NCBI GenBank assembly: GCA_964387775.1 | Contig: CAYLZO010000030.1 | Location: 1-30,613 of the forward strand | Reading direction: 5' to 3' | DNA length: 30,613 nt | From: CAYLZO01 sp964387775 | Lineage (GTDB): Bacteria > Chloroflexota > Anaerolineae > JAAYZQ01 | Shown: positions 21,156 through 28,853 of the stretch, piece by piece | How positions within the stretch are numbered: the first letter of the stretch is position 1 | How the letters are laid out: each line of letters starts with the position of its first letter | Program-made: the position numbers and the translations under genes | Notes under the pieces: generated by a model | What the model saw: only the letters and a program-made list of their open reading frames with translations | Told to the model about the DNA's origin: nothing | Database searches by the model: none

Positions 21156-23000
21156 ATGCTTTCACGCTTGAACGCGGGCACCGTCTTGGAGGAGAGATAC
21201 GAGATCGCCGAGGTCTTGGGTTCGTCCGAGACGACGGCCGTCTACCTGGCGGCCGACCTGACAGAGCAACAGTCGTGCTTACTTTGGGAATCTTGGGACA
21301 GGTTCTCACTCAAAACTCGCCCTCCCGGCGTCCGCGAGTACTTCCAGCACGACGGCAAACACTACTTGGTGCTCCGGGTGGGCAACCAGTCGCTGTCGTT
21401 CCTGCTGACCATCGCCGGGCAACTGGACGGAATCCCGGCGGGGCTGTGGATGTTACAGATCTGCCGGGCCATCGGCTACTGGCACAATCGCCAGAACAAA
21501 GAGCCCTTGATCTGCCTGCGCCAGGGTCAGCTCAACCTGGCTGTTTTTCGATTGACGAGCCACGACGTGGTCATGGTGCCGGCCTACAACGAATTTGGGC
21601 GAGAGATCGACCCTGCCTTTGAAGCGGACAGCTACCGCTTCTCTGCACCGGAAGAGGGGACCGAGGAACTGACGCCGCGCTCGGACGTCTATGCCCTGGG
21701 CGCCATGTTCTACTGCCTGGTGACGGGGGGACCCCCTCCACCGCCGCAGGAACTGGCTGCGCGTGAGGCCACACTGGTGCCGCCCCGTCGCCTCAACTCG
21801 CGCGTGTCGCGAGAGATCGAGGGCGTCATCCTGAAAGCAATGAAGCCGGACCCTCGCAAGCGCTATCCTTCGGCAGCGGAAATGGCCGACGATCTGGAAA
21901 AGATCGTCATCCCCCTGTTGGCCAAAGAGGAAGAAGAATCCAGGCCATCGCTCTTGATGCGCCTGGCTCCTTTTCTCCTGGCGCTGGTCCTGATCGCCTG
22001 CCTGGCCGTCCTCCTGGAAGCCTGGCGCCGGCCCGGGTTTGACCTGAGCAAACTCCTGGGCCTCGTAGGCCCGCCGACGCCGACCTTTACGCCGGCGTCG
22101 CTGACGACGCCCTTCGATACGCCTACAGCGACACCTACGACGACGCCTCTCCCAACCGGGACGCCGATTGCGGCCCAAAAGATCGTTCTCAACCAGGTTC
22201 GCACGGACCAACATCCCCAAGTCATTGCTTACACCAGCGTCCTCGACGAACATCAAGAACCGGTGATGAGTCTCGCCCCGGAGCGATTCCGGCTCGTGCA
22301 AGACGGGGTCCGCATCGAGGATTTTCAACTCGATACCGTGGACGCCGTGCGTGATCCCCTGGCCCTGGTCGTAGCCGTGGACATCAGTGGTAGCATGAAG
22401 GGCGAGCCCCTGCAAAAGGCCAGGAGCGCCGCGGCCAACTTTGTCGGCCGTTTTGACGTGGACGACCAGGTGAGCTTGGTCAAGTTCGACGACAGGATCG
22501 AGCTGGTCCACGATTTCACCGCCGACAAGGACGCCGTGGTCAAAGCCATCGCATCCCTACGGCCGCGGGGGGATACGGCACTGTACGACGTGGTCGCCTT
22601 TTCCGTGGAGCAATTGGCGACGCGCCAGGGCCGCCGGGCCGTCGTCGTGCTGGCCGATGGCCGCGACACAGCCAGCGTGCGGCACAAGCTCAAGAGCTGT
22701 ATTGCCCTGGCCAACGAGGTCGGCATCCCCATCTTTGTCGTGGGTCTCGACAGCCCGCAGTTTACGCCCGATGTCATGCAGCGGATCGGGGGTGAAACCC
22801 AGGGAGAGTACCTCTTTGCGCCCACCCCCGACGATCTGGACGCCCTCTACCAAAAGATCCGGGGGCAACTCCAGAACCAGTATCGCCTCGAGTTCACGTC
22901 GCTGCATGGCGCCGACGGCGAGACCCACACCCTGGGCGTCGGCATCGAGATCGGGGCCGGGCAGGAGCTCTGGAGTGAGAAGGAATACCGTTCCCCCTGA
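21156..23000 (+). CDS. Pseudokinase-transmembrane-vWA protein
   Basis: 614 residues. Residues 1-255 are a kinase-like domain related to the preceding gene (LEERYEIAEVLGSSETTAVY, SDVYALGAMFYCLVTGGPPP), again without VAIK, HRD and DFG. Residues about 266-290 are one membrane segment (LAPFLLALVLIACLAVLL), 306-345 a Pro/Thr linker, and 400-600 a vWA domain with the MIDAS motif DISGS (409-413), a GDTALYDV Thr and LADGRD. This predicts an inside kinase-like sensor with an outside metal-dependent adhesion or interaction domain. The start has a GAGG site seven bases ahead; 33 bases separate it from the first pseudokinase, so both are probably one operon. Confidence 0.85.
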   Translation: MLSRLNAGTVLEERYEIAEVLGSSETTAVYLAADLTEQQSCLLWESWDRFSLKTRPPGVREYFQHDGKHYLVLRVGNQSLSFLLTIAGQLDGIPAGLWMLQICRAIGYWHNRQNKEPLICLRQGQLNLAVFRLTSHDVVMVPAYNEFGREIDPAFEADSYRFSAPEEGTEELTPRSDVYALGAMFYCLVTGGPPPPPQELAAREATLVPPRRLNSRVSREIEGVILKAMKPDPRKRYPSAAEMADDLEKIVIPLLAKEEEESRPSLLMRLAPFLLALVLIACLAVLLEAWRRPGFDLSKLLGLVGPPTPTFTPASLTTPFDTPTATPTTTPLPTGTPIAAQKIVLNQVRTDQHPQVIAYTSVLDEHQEPVMSLAPERFRLVQDGVRIEDFQLDTVDAVRDPLALVVAVDISGSMKGEPLQKARSAAANFVGRFDVDDQVSLVKFDDRIELVHDFTADKDAVVKAIASLRPRGDTALYDVVAFSVEQLATRQGRRAVVVLADGRDTASVRHKLKSCIALANEVGIPIFVVGLDSPQFTPDVMQRIGGETQGEYLFAPTPDDLDALYQKIRGQLQNQYRLEFTSLHGADGETHTLGVGIEIGAGQELWSEKEYRSP

Positions 23001-23053
23001 GCAACCTGGACCCCTTTCTCGACACAACGCCCGTTGTCTTGGAAAGCTGGTGC

Positions 23054-23083
23054 TTGGCATCGTCTTGCGATCTATGCTATAAT
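23054..23083 (+). promoter_or_regulatory. Promoter of argF
   Basis: TTGGCA (23054-23059), 18-nt spacer, TATAAT (23078-23083) preceded by TGC (extended -10). About 37 nt from the start codon at 23120. Confidence 0.7.
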
Positions 23084-23119
23084 CTGCTGGCATCTTGACG
23101 TTCAGCGTGGAGGAGAGAG

Positions 23120-24052
23120 ATGAAACATTTTCTAACCGTCGCCGACCTGACACCCGACGAGTTGTGGCAGTTGCTGCACCTGGCCCGAGATCTCAAGGCC
23201 GAGTGGCAGGCCGGCGGCAACAAGCCGGTGCTCAAGGGCCAGGTGCTGGGCATGGTTTTTCAAAAGCCCAGCCTGCGGACCCGCGTGTCTTTCGAGATGG
23301 GCATGATCCACCTGGGCGGATCGGCCCTCTACCTGTCGCCCAACGAGATCCAGTTGGGCCAGCGCGAGAGCGTGGCCGACGTGGCCCGGGTGCTGTCTCG
23401 CTACGTCCAGGGCATCATGGCCCGCGTCTTTGGCCATCGCGACATCGAGCAACTGGCCGAATACGCCGATGTACCCGTCATCAACGGCCTGTCGGACTAT
23501 AACCATCCCTGCCAGGCCGTGGGTGACATTTTCACCGCCTGGGAAAAGCTCGGCGAGCTGAAGGGGCGCAAGCTGGTGTTCGTCGGGGACGGCAACAACG
23601 TGGCCAACTCGCTCCTCTTTGCCGGCACCAAGGTGGGCATGGACGTGGCGGTGGCCTCACCCGCCGGCTACGAGCCCCATCCGGGCGTCGTGCGCTTGGC
23701 CCAGGCCTTCGCCGCCGAGTCGGGCAGCCGGGTCGAGATCGGCAACGCCCCGGCCGAGGCCGTACAAGATGCGGACGTCGTCTACACCGACGTGTGGGCC
23801 AGCATGGGCCAAGAGGCCGAGGCCGCGCAGCGCAAGGCGCGCTTTGTGGGCTTTCAGATCAACGAGGAGTTGGTCTCCCGGGCCAAGCCCGACGTCCTGG
23901 TCATGCATTGTCTGCCGGCCCACCGGGGCGAGGAGATCACCGACGCCGTAGCCGATGGGCCGCATTCGGTCCTATTTGACGAGGCCGAAAACCGCATGCA
24001 CGCGCAGAAGGCGATCTTGGTCACGCTCATGGCCGACTCGGGAGCCGAATAA
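23120..24052 (+). CDS. argF: Ornithine carbamoyltransferase
   Basis: 310 residues. Forms citrulline from ornithine and carbamoyl phosphate. Blocks: FQKPSLRTRVSFE (carbamoyl-phosphate loop, with SLRT for the more usual STRT), DYNHPCQ, DVYTDVWASMGQE-like VVYTDVWASMGQE and HCLPAHRGEEIT. The HCLP motif indicates an ornithine rather than aspartate carbamoyltransferase. GGAGGAG site ahead of ATG 23120. No other arginine gene is adjacent. Confidence 0.93.
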   Translation: MKHFLTVADLTPDELWQLLHLARDLKAEWQAGGNKPVLKGQVLGMVFQKPSLRTRVSFEMGMIHLGGSALYLSPNEIQLGQRESVADVARVLSRYVQGIMARVFGHRDIEQLAEYADVPVINGLSDYNHPCQAVGDIFTAWEKLGELKGRKLVFVGDGNNVANSLLFAGTKVGMDVAVASPAGYEPHPGVVRLAQAFAAESGSRVEIGNAPAEAVQDADVVYTDVWASMGQEAEAAQRKARFVGFQINEELVSRAKPDVLVMHCLPAHRGEEITDAVADGPHSVLFDEAENRMHAQKAILVTLMADSGAE

Positions 24053-24090
24053 CACGCACCGAATCCCGAATTCGAAAGCGGGGAGGGATC

Positions 24091-26367
24091 GTGGCAGGCG
24101 AAAAAAGAGCAGCGGGAAAAGCAGTCCAGCGAGGTTTGAACTTTGCCTGGGAGAGCAAGTGGGAGCAGGCAGTCGCGGCCTATCAGGAGGCACTGGCCGA
24201 GGTCCCCGACGATCCCGTTACCTACAACCACCTGGGCCTGGCCTACCTCGAACTGGAAGAGTTCGAGTCGGCCCTGGAGGCGTACAGCCACGCCCACCGT
24301 CTGGCCGCGGACGATCCCACGCCGCTGACCCGGATCATCGAGATCCACGCCAAGTTGGGCCAACGGCGTGCGGCGGCAGACGCTGCGTTTTCGCTGGCCA
24401 CCATCTACCAGCGCCGGCGTTCCTGGAAGCAGGCCATCCAGGCCTTGCAGCAGGTAGCCCGCTATCAGCCCGATCACATGCCGGCCCGCCTCACCCTGGC
24501 CGAGATCTATGCCGAGCTGAATCAGCCACAACGGGCAGCCAAGGAGCACCTGAGCCTGGCCCGGGTCCTGCAAAAGCAGGGCCAGACGGAGAAGGCATTG
24601 GAGCAGTGCCGCCAAGCGCTGGAGCTCGATCCGAGGAATGCAGAGGCCCGGGCCCTGTCCGAAGCCCTCCACCTGGGGAGCGCCGCACCTCCAGCGAGGG
24701 AGGCGCCGGTCGAGGGGGCCCCGGTTTCGGCCCCGGCCGTCAAAGAGAGCGGCAGCCCGGTGGACCAGGCGCGGGACAAGGCGTTGGAGGAGTTGGCCGG
24801 CATCCCCTTCGAGGAAGCGGCCGTCGGCCCCGCCCAGGACATCTCGGCCTTTGACGCCAGCGCGGCACAGGCCGAGGCGCCGGCCCAGCCCACGCTGAGC
24901 CGGCCCCAAATCGATGCCCTCATCGCCCAGGCCATTGATTTTCAGACCCGGGGCCTGGTAGACGAGGCCATTGCCTGTTATACCAAAGTAATCGACGCGG
25001 GCGTGGACCGGCCGGCGGCCCACTTTAACCTGGGCCTGCTCTACCAGCAGCGGCTCCGCCTGGAACCAGCCATTGGCGAGTTCGACAAGGCGGTTCGCCA
25101 TTCCCAATATGCGCTGGGCAGCCACTTTGCTCTGGGCGAGTGCTACAAGGCCCTGGGCCGCGTCGACGATGCCCTGGAGCACTTTGTCGAGGTCCTCAAG
25201 ATCGTGGACCTGGGCACGGTGAGCCGTGAGCAGGCCGACGACCTGATCCAGCTCTACGACGCCCTGGCCGACAGCTACGTGGCCAAGGGCGACCGGGAGC
25301 GGGCGCTGACCTTTACCAACTCGCTGGTCGACTTTCTGTCTTCCAAAGGCTGGGAGGACAAGGCCCGCGAAGCGCGCCAGAGGCTCGACAGCTTGGGCGA
25401 GGAGGGCGTGCCCCTGAGCCTGGCAGAGGTCCTGGCCGCGCCCAACGCCGACCGGGTGCTGACCGCCATGTCGCTGAGCCAGGAGTACCTCAAGCGCGGG
25501 GCGTTGACGGCGGCGACCACGGTCTGCTATCGGGCCATCGAGTCGGCGCCGGCCTATCTGCCGGCACACCTGCGCCTGGCCGAGATCTTTGCCGAGGATG
25601 ACCGGGTCGACGAGGCGGTGAACAAGTATCAGGTCGTCGCCGACCTCTACGTGGTGCGCGAGGAGAATCGCCAGGCCATCGGCGTCTACAAGCGGATGCT
25701 GCGCCTGAGACCGATGGACGTGGTCACGCGCTCGCGCCTCATCGATCTGCTCATCAGCTTTGGCGAGATCGACCAGGCGCTCGAGCAGTATCTGGCCCTG
25801 GCCGATGCGTACTTTCAGTTGGCCCAGATCAACAAGGCGCTGGAGAAATACAACGAGGCGCTCCGCCTGGTGCCCAGAGCCTCGGAGGAGACGGCGTGGG
25901 AAGCGCGGCTCTTGCGCAAGATGGCCGACCTGTACATGCGGCGCGTCAACTGGCGCGAGGCCGTGGACATCTACCAGCGGCTCGTCTCGTTGATGCCCGA
26001 CGACGAGCGGGCCCGCGTCCATCTCATCGACCTGAACTACAAGCTGGGACGCACCAAGGTGGCCGACCAAAAGGTCGTCGAGATGATCGACTACTATCGC
26101 GCCCAGGGGCAGACAGAGCAAGCCCTGGCCCTCTTGCAGGAAGCTGTGCGCCTCCAGCCCCAGCAGATGGCCTTGCGGGCGCGGCTCGCCCGGGCCTACA
26201 TCGAGGCCGGACAGCGGGAGAAAGCCATCCGGGAATTGGATGCGCTGGGCGAATTGCAGCTCGAACAGGGGTTGCGCGAGCAGGCGATCACGACCGTTCG
26301 CTTTATCATCTCGCTCAAGCCCAAAAACGCGGAGGCCTATCGGCAGTTGTTGTCCCAACTTTCGTGA
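24091..26367 (+). CDS. Large TPR-repeat protein
   Basis: 758 residues of tetratricopeptide-type helical pairs: two or three repeats at 10-100 (WEQAVAAYQEALAEVPDDPV, YNHLGLAYLELEEFESALEA), more at 110-200, a low-complexity Ala/Pro/Glu linker about 205-265, then a second repeat block to the C-terminus (GLVDEAIACYTKVIDAG, IDQALEQYLALADAYFQLAQ). No catalytic domain; a protein-protein scaffold is likely. GTG start with GGGAGG four bases ahead. It follows argF by 38 bases and precedes cdaA by 116 bases, a stretch with a weak hairpin at 26432-26461 but no T run. Confidence 0.9.
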   Translation: MAGEKRAAGKAVQRGLNFAWESKWEQAVAAYQEALAEVPDDPVTYNHLGLAYLELEEFESALEAYSHAHRLAADDPTPLTRIIEIHAKLGQRRAAADAAFSLATIYQRRRSWKQAIQALQQVARYQPDHMPARLTLAEIYAELNQPQRAAKEHLSLARVLQKQGQTEKALEQCRQALELDPRNAEARALSEALHLGSAAPPAREAPVEGAPVSAPAVKESGSPVDQARDKALEELAGIPFEEAAVGPAQDISAFDASAAQAEAPAQPTLSRPQIDALIAQAIDFQTRGLVDEAIACYTKVIDAGVDRPAAHFNLGLLYQQRLRLEPAIGEFDKAVRHSQYALGSHFALGECYKALGRVDDALEHFVEVLKIVDLGTVSREQADDLIQLYDALADSYVAKGDRERALTFTNSLVDFLSSKGWEDKAREARQRLDSLGEEGVPLSLAEVLAAPNADRVLTAMSLSQEYLKRGALTAATTVCYRAIESAPAYLPAHLRLAEIFAEDDRVDEAVNKYQVVADLYVVREENRQAIGVYKRMLRLRPMDVVTRSRLIDLLISFGEIDQALEQYLALADAYFQLAQINKALEKYNEALRLVPRASEETAWEARLLRKMADLYMRRVNWREAVDIYQRLVSLMPDDERARVHLIDLNYKLGRTKVADQKVVEMIDYYRAQGQTEQALALLQEAVRLQPQQMALRARLARAYIEAGQREKAIRELDALGELQLEQGLREQAITTVRFIISLKPKNAEAYRQLLSQLS

Positions 26368-26483
26368 CTGTTCGAATACCCACTGCCGGGCCCTCTGTCG
26401 CGTGCCCGACCTGAAATCTGAGCCGAGTGTGAGGTGGCCTGTCAGGGCCGCTGCACCACCTGATACGGAAGTGGAGTAACTCT

Positions 26484-27293
26484 TTGCAAGACGTTCTCTG
26501 GGTGTTGTCGCACGTCGAGTGGTTTGACGTCGTTGACATCTTGATGGTCGCCGTGGTCTTTTACCTGGTCTTTTCCCTGGCACAGGGGACCCAGGCTGTG
26601 CAACTATTGCGGGGCATGGTGCTGGTCATCCTAGCCGCATTTTTGGCCAGCCAGGTCTTGCCCTTCCCAGGGTTTCGCTGGTTGATCGAGACGTCGCTCC
26701 CGGCTCTATTGATCGCCATCCCCGTCATTTTTCAGCCGGAGCTGCGCCGCGCCCTGGAGCGATTGGGGCGAACAGGCAGTTTTTTTGGGCGGCGCCAACA
26801 AGAAGAGGTCGTGGAGCAGGTGGTGGACGAAGTGGCGCGGGCGGCCCACCGCCTCTCCAGTCGGCGCCACGGCGCCCTCGTCGTCTTTGAGCGGGAGACG
26901 GGCTTGCAGGAGTTCATCGAGACAGGAGTGCCCCTCAACGCAGACGTCAAGGCCGAATTGCTGCGGACGATCTTTCACCCGAACACGGCCCTGCACGACA
27001 AAGCCGTCGTCATCCGGGACGGCAAGCTCGTGGCCGCCAGCGTCATGCTGCCGACCACGCAGAATCCCCAGTACAGCGGCCTGGGCACCCGGCACCGGGC
27101 CGCCATCGGCCTGACCGAGGAGAGCGACGCACTGGTGGTCGTCGTCTCGGAAGAGACGGGGATCATTTCTATCGCCTACAACGGGCGGATGGTCCGCCGG
27201 CTCGACATCAACCGGCTGCGGAGCGTGTTGCTGGCCTTCTTCCAGCACCGCCTGGGGGGGCGCAGTTGGACAAAGCAGGTCAGGAGGAGCTAG
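26484..27293 (+). CDS. cdaA: CdaA-type diadenylate cyclase
   Basis: 269 residues. CdaA makes cyclic di-AMP at the membrane. Three N-terminal hydrophobic segments (DILMVAVVFYLVFSLA, LLRGMVLVILAAFLAS, LIETSLPALLIAIPVIF) precede the DAC domain with FQPELRRALERLG and GTRHRAAIGLTE (RHR at 203-205). The second active-site motif, normally LHDGAV, reads LHDKAV (Asp172-Lys173-Ala174), a Gly-to-Lys change worth testing. Start TTG 26484 is supported by GGAG seven bases upstream and by the family N-terminus. No regulator CdaR or glmM gene follows, unlike Firmicutes. Confidence 0.88.
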   Translation: MQDVLWVLSHVEWFDVVDILMVAVVFYLVFSLAQGTQAVQLLRGMVLVILAAFLASQVLPFPGFRWLIETSLPALLIAIPVIFQPELRRALERLGRTGSFFGRRQQEEVVEQVVDEVARAAHRLSSRRHGALVVFERETGLQEFIETGVPLNADVKAELLRTIFHPNTALHDKAVVIRDGKLVAASVMLPTTQNPQYSGLGTRHRAAIGLTEESDALVVVVSEETGIISIAYNGRMVRRLDINRLRSVLLAFFQHRLGGRSWTKQVRRS

Positions 27294-27306
27294 GGCTTAA
27301 CCAACG

Positions 27307-27333
27307 AAATCCTGGCACATTGAGCAAGGATTT
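27307..27333. terminator. Weak hairpin between convergent cdaA and thioredoxin genes
   Basis: AAATCCT (27307-27313) and AGGATTT (27327-27333) are a 7-bp stem around 13 nt, in the convergent gap. Stem is short and partly AT, so the terminator call is tentative. Confidence 0.35.
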
Positions 27334-27373
27334 TGGGGCGGCATTGGCCCTTTTGGTTCCGGCTCTGACCGGG

Positions 27374-27931
27374 TTAGGGGCCCAGTTGCCGGTCGATCTC
27401 CAGGCTCAACTCGAGCCGGGTGACCGCACCGAGATAATGGCGGGCCAGGTTGCCGTCCTGGTCGACGATGAACGTCTCGGGGACGCCGGTGACGCCGTAG
27501 GACCGCGCGACCCCGTTGCCGGGGTCCACGGCGCTGGGATAGGTGGCGTCGAATTCGTCGAGAAATGCCTGGGCCTTCGATTGGGCGTCTTTGTAGGCAA
27601 TGCCGTAGAACTGGACCCCCTGGTCCTGGTATTCACGCCAGGTCTCTTCCAGGGCCGGGGCCTCTTTGCGACAAGGGGTGCACCAACTGGCGAAAAAGTT
27701 GACGACGACGACCTGGCCCTGGGCGGCACTGAGGCTCATCTCGCTGCCGTCAAAGGCTGTGAGTTGAAAGTCTGGGACCGGATTGCCAACGACGAGCGGC
27801 TCGTTCGGCGAGGCGATCAGGCCATAGCCCAAAAGCACCACGACGATCACGGTCACGGCGACGACGGCGATCGCGGTCGGCGACAGGCGCCCACTGGTTT
27901 CTCGTTGTTCCGAAACGACTGGCTCTTCCAT
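27374..27931 (-). CDS. TlpA/ResA-like membrane-anchored thioredoxin
   Basis: 185 residues. One N-terminal membrane segment (TAIAVVAVTVIVVVLLGYGL) and an extracytoplasmic thioredoxin fold with the active site SWCTPCRKE (Cys84, Cys87), and cis-Pro loop GVPETFIV. Such proteins (ResA, CcmG/DsbE, TlpA) reduce disulfides, typically of apocytochrome c. ATG 27931 is chosen because AGGAGA stands seven bases ahead; an upstream TTG at 27964 gives a longer but unsupported start. The divergent membrane gene at 28175 may be functionally linked. Confidence 0.88.
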   Translation of the reverse strand: MEEPVVSEQRETSGRLSPTAIAVVAVTVIVVVLLGYGLIASPNEPLVVGNPVPDFQLTAFDGSEMSLSAAQGQVVVVNFFASWCTPCRKEAPALEETWREYQDQGVQFYGIAYKDAQSKAQAFLDEFDATYPSAVDPGNGVARSYGVTGVPETFIVDQDGNLARHYLGAVTRLELSLEIDRQLGP

Positions 27932-27966
27932 CAAACGTTCTCCTGATGGGTTGGAACTCGACAATC

Positions 27967-27989
27967 AAAATGGGGACGTTCCCCATTTT
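27967..27989. repeat. AAAATGGGGA palindrome in the thioredoxin leader
   Basis: AAAATGGGGA (27967-27976) and TCCCCATTTT (27980-27989) are perfect 10-bp arms, loop CGT. The GGGGACGTTCCCC core is like the REP-type palindromes associated with Y1 transposases. It lies between the minus-strand promoter and the start codon at 27931, where an intrinsic-terminator-like stem with four U could also act as attenuator. Confidence 0.7.
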
Positions 27990-28018
27990 TACGCGGCTAC
28001 CACAGCACAACGGGGTGC

Positions 28019-28047
28019 ATTGTACCTGATTTCGGGCCGTGTGTCTA
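28019..28047 (-). promoter_or_regulatory. Promoter of the thioredoxin gene
   Basis: Minus strand TAGACA (28042-28047), 17-nt spacer, TACAAT (28019-28024). One mismatch from TTGACA and one from TATAAT. Confidence 0.55.
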
Positions 28048-28057
28048 GCTTAGAAGA

Positions 28058-28148
28058 CCTTTCGGGTTTTTGCCTCTTGGGCAGGTTCTCACAGTCGAGA
28101 CAGAATCGCCTGGCCCAAACCTTTGTCATAAGCAACAAACCCGAAAGG
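28058..28148 (+). ncRNA. Candidate structured leader RNA
   Basis: CCTTTCGGGTTT (28058-28069) pairs exactly with AAACCCGAAAGG (28137-28148). Nested inside, TTGGGCAGG (28078-28086) pairs with CCTGGCCCAA (one bulge) near 28109-28119, and TCTC/GAGA stems lie in the interior near 28087-28101. It sits 27 bases before the likely TTG start of the membrane gene at 28175. The structure is visible; whether it is transcribed and functional, or which strand counts, is unknown. Confidence 0.4.
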
Positions 28149-28174
28149 CCTGTACCGAAAAGGAAAAGAAAGCG

Positions 28175-28828
28175 TTGAAATTGGTTCAAGTTCGAAATCG
28201 TCTCTTGCCGCTGCTCTTTGCGGTGTTGCTCGGGCTGCTGGCCGCCTGGGTTCTGCTCGCGCCCGCCGAAAGCCGCCTGGGCAACGTGGTCAAATTGGTC
28301 TACGTCCACGGGGCGCTGGTCTGGGTCGGGCTCTTGACCTTTTCGGTCGCCGGCCTGCTGGGGCTGGTGGCGTTGGCGATGGGTCATCTCGGCGGCCCGG
28401 TGGCGCGGGCCGAGACCTGGTATCGGGGCACGCGGGCGGCGGGCACGGCGGCCCTCGTCGTCTGGGTTCTGTACAGCCTGTCGTCCATGGCCGTCACCGG
28501 GCTGACCTGGGGCCAGCTCGTCGCCTGGAGCGAGCCCCGCGTGCGGGCCACCGGTCTCATCCTGCTGGCGGCCGTGGTCGTGGCCATCGTGGACCGCCTG
28601 GTGGACCAGCGCGATTTTACGGCCCTCGTCAACGTGGCCCTGGGCATCGTGCCCTGGATCGTCGTGCAGCAGGCGGAGGCGATCCGGCACCCGGTGGACC
28701 CCATCGGCGGCTCGGGATCGGCGGCCATCCAGGGCTTCTACGCGCTCATCGTGCTGACGGTGGCCGGCCTGGCCGCGACGTTGATTGCGTGGCTGTGGAC
28801 AAACTCGACGACTGTAAATAGTTCGTGA
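28175..28828 (+). CDS. Polytopic membrane protein, possibly cytochrome-c assembly related
   Basis: 217 residues with about six hydrophobic segments (LLPLLFAVLLGLLAAWVLLA, LVYVHGALVWVGLLTF, TAALVVWVLYSLSSMA, GLILLAAVVVAIV, ALVNVALGIVPWIVV, FYALIVLTVAGLAATLI). The His residues in VYVHG and EAIRHPVDPIGG recall heme-handling CcmC/CcsA-like proteins, and the divergent neighbour is a TlpA/ResA thioredoxin; this link is an inference. Start TTG 28175 follows AAGGAAAAG. TTG 28181 and an upstream TTG at 28070, which lies inside the predicted RNA structure, are alternatives. Confidence 0.65.
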   Translation: MKLVQVRNRLLPLLFAVLLGLLAAWVLLAPAESRLGNVVKLVYVHGALVWVGLLTFSVAGLLGLVALAMGHLGGPVARAETWYRGTRAAGTAALVVWVLYSLSSMAVTGLTWGQLVAWSEPRVRATGLILLAAVVVAIVDRLVDQRDFTALVNVALGIVPWIVVQQAEAIRHPVDPIGGSGSAAIQGFYALIVLTVAGLAATLIAWLWTNSTTVNSS

Positions 28829-28853
28829 CTCTGCCAAAGATGGAGGTTGAGAA

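Noticed and set aside
27294..27373. Extra gene between cdaA and the thioredoxin gene
   Set aside because: The plus-strand open frame there (27266-27946) is the antisense of the thioredoxin gene, which has WCTPC and a good ribosome site.
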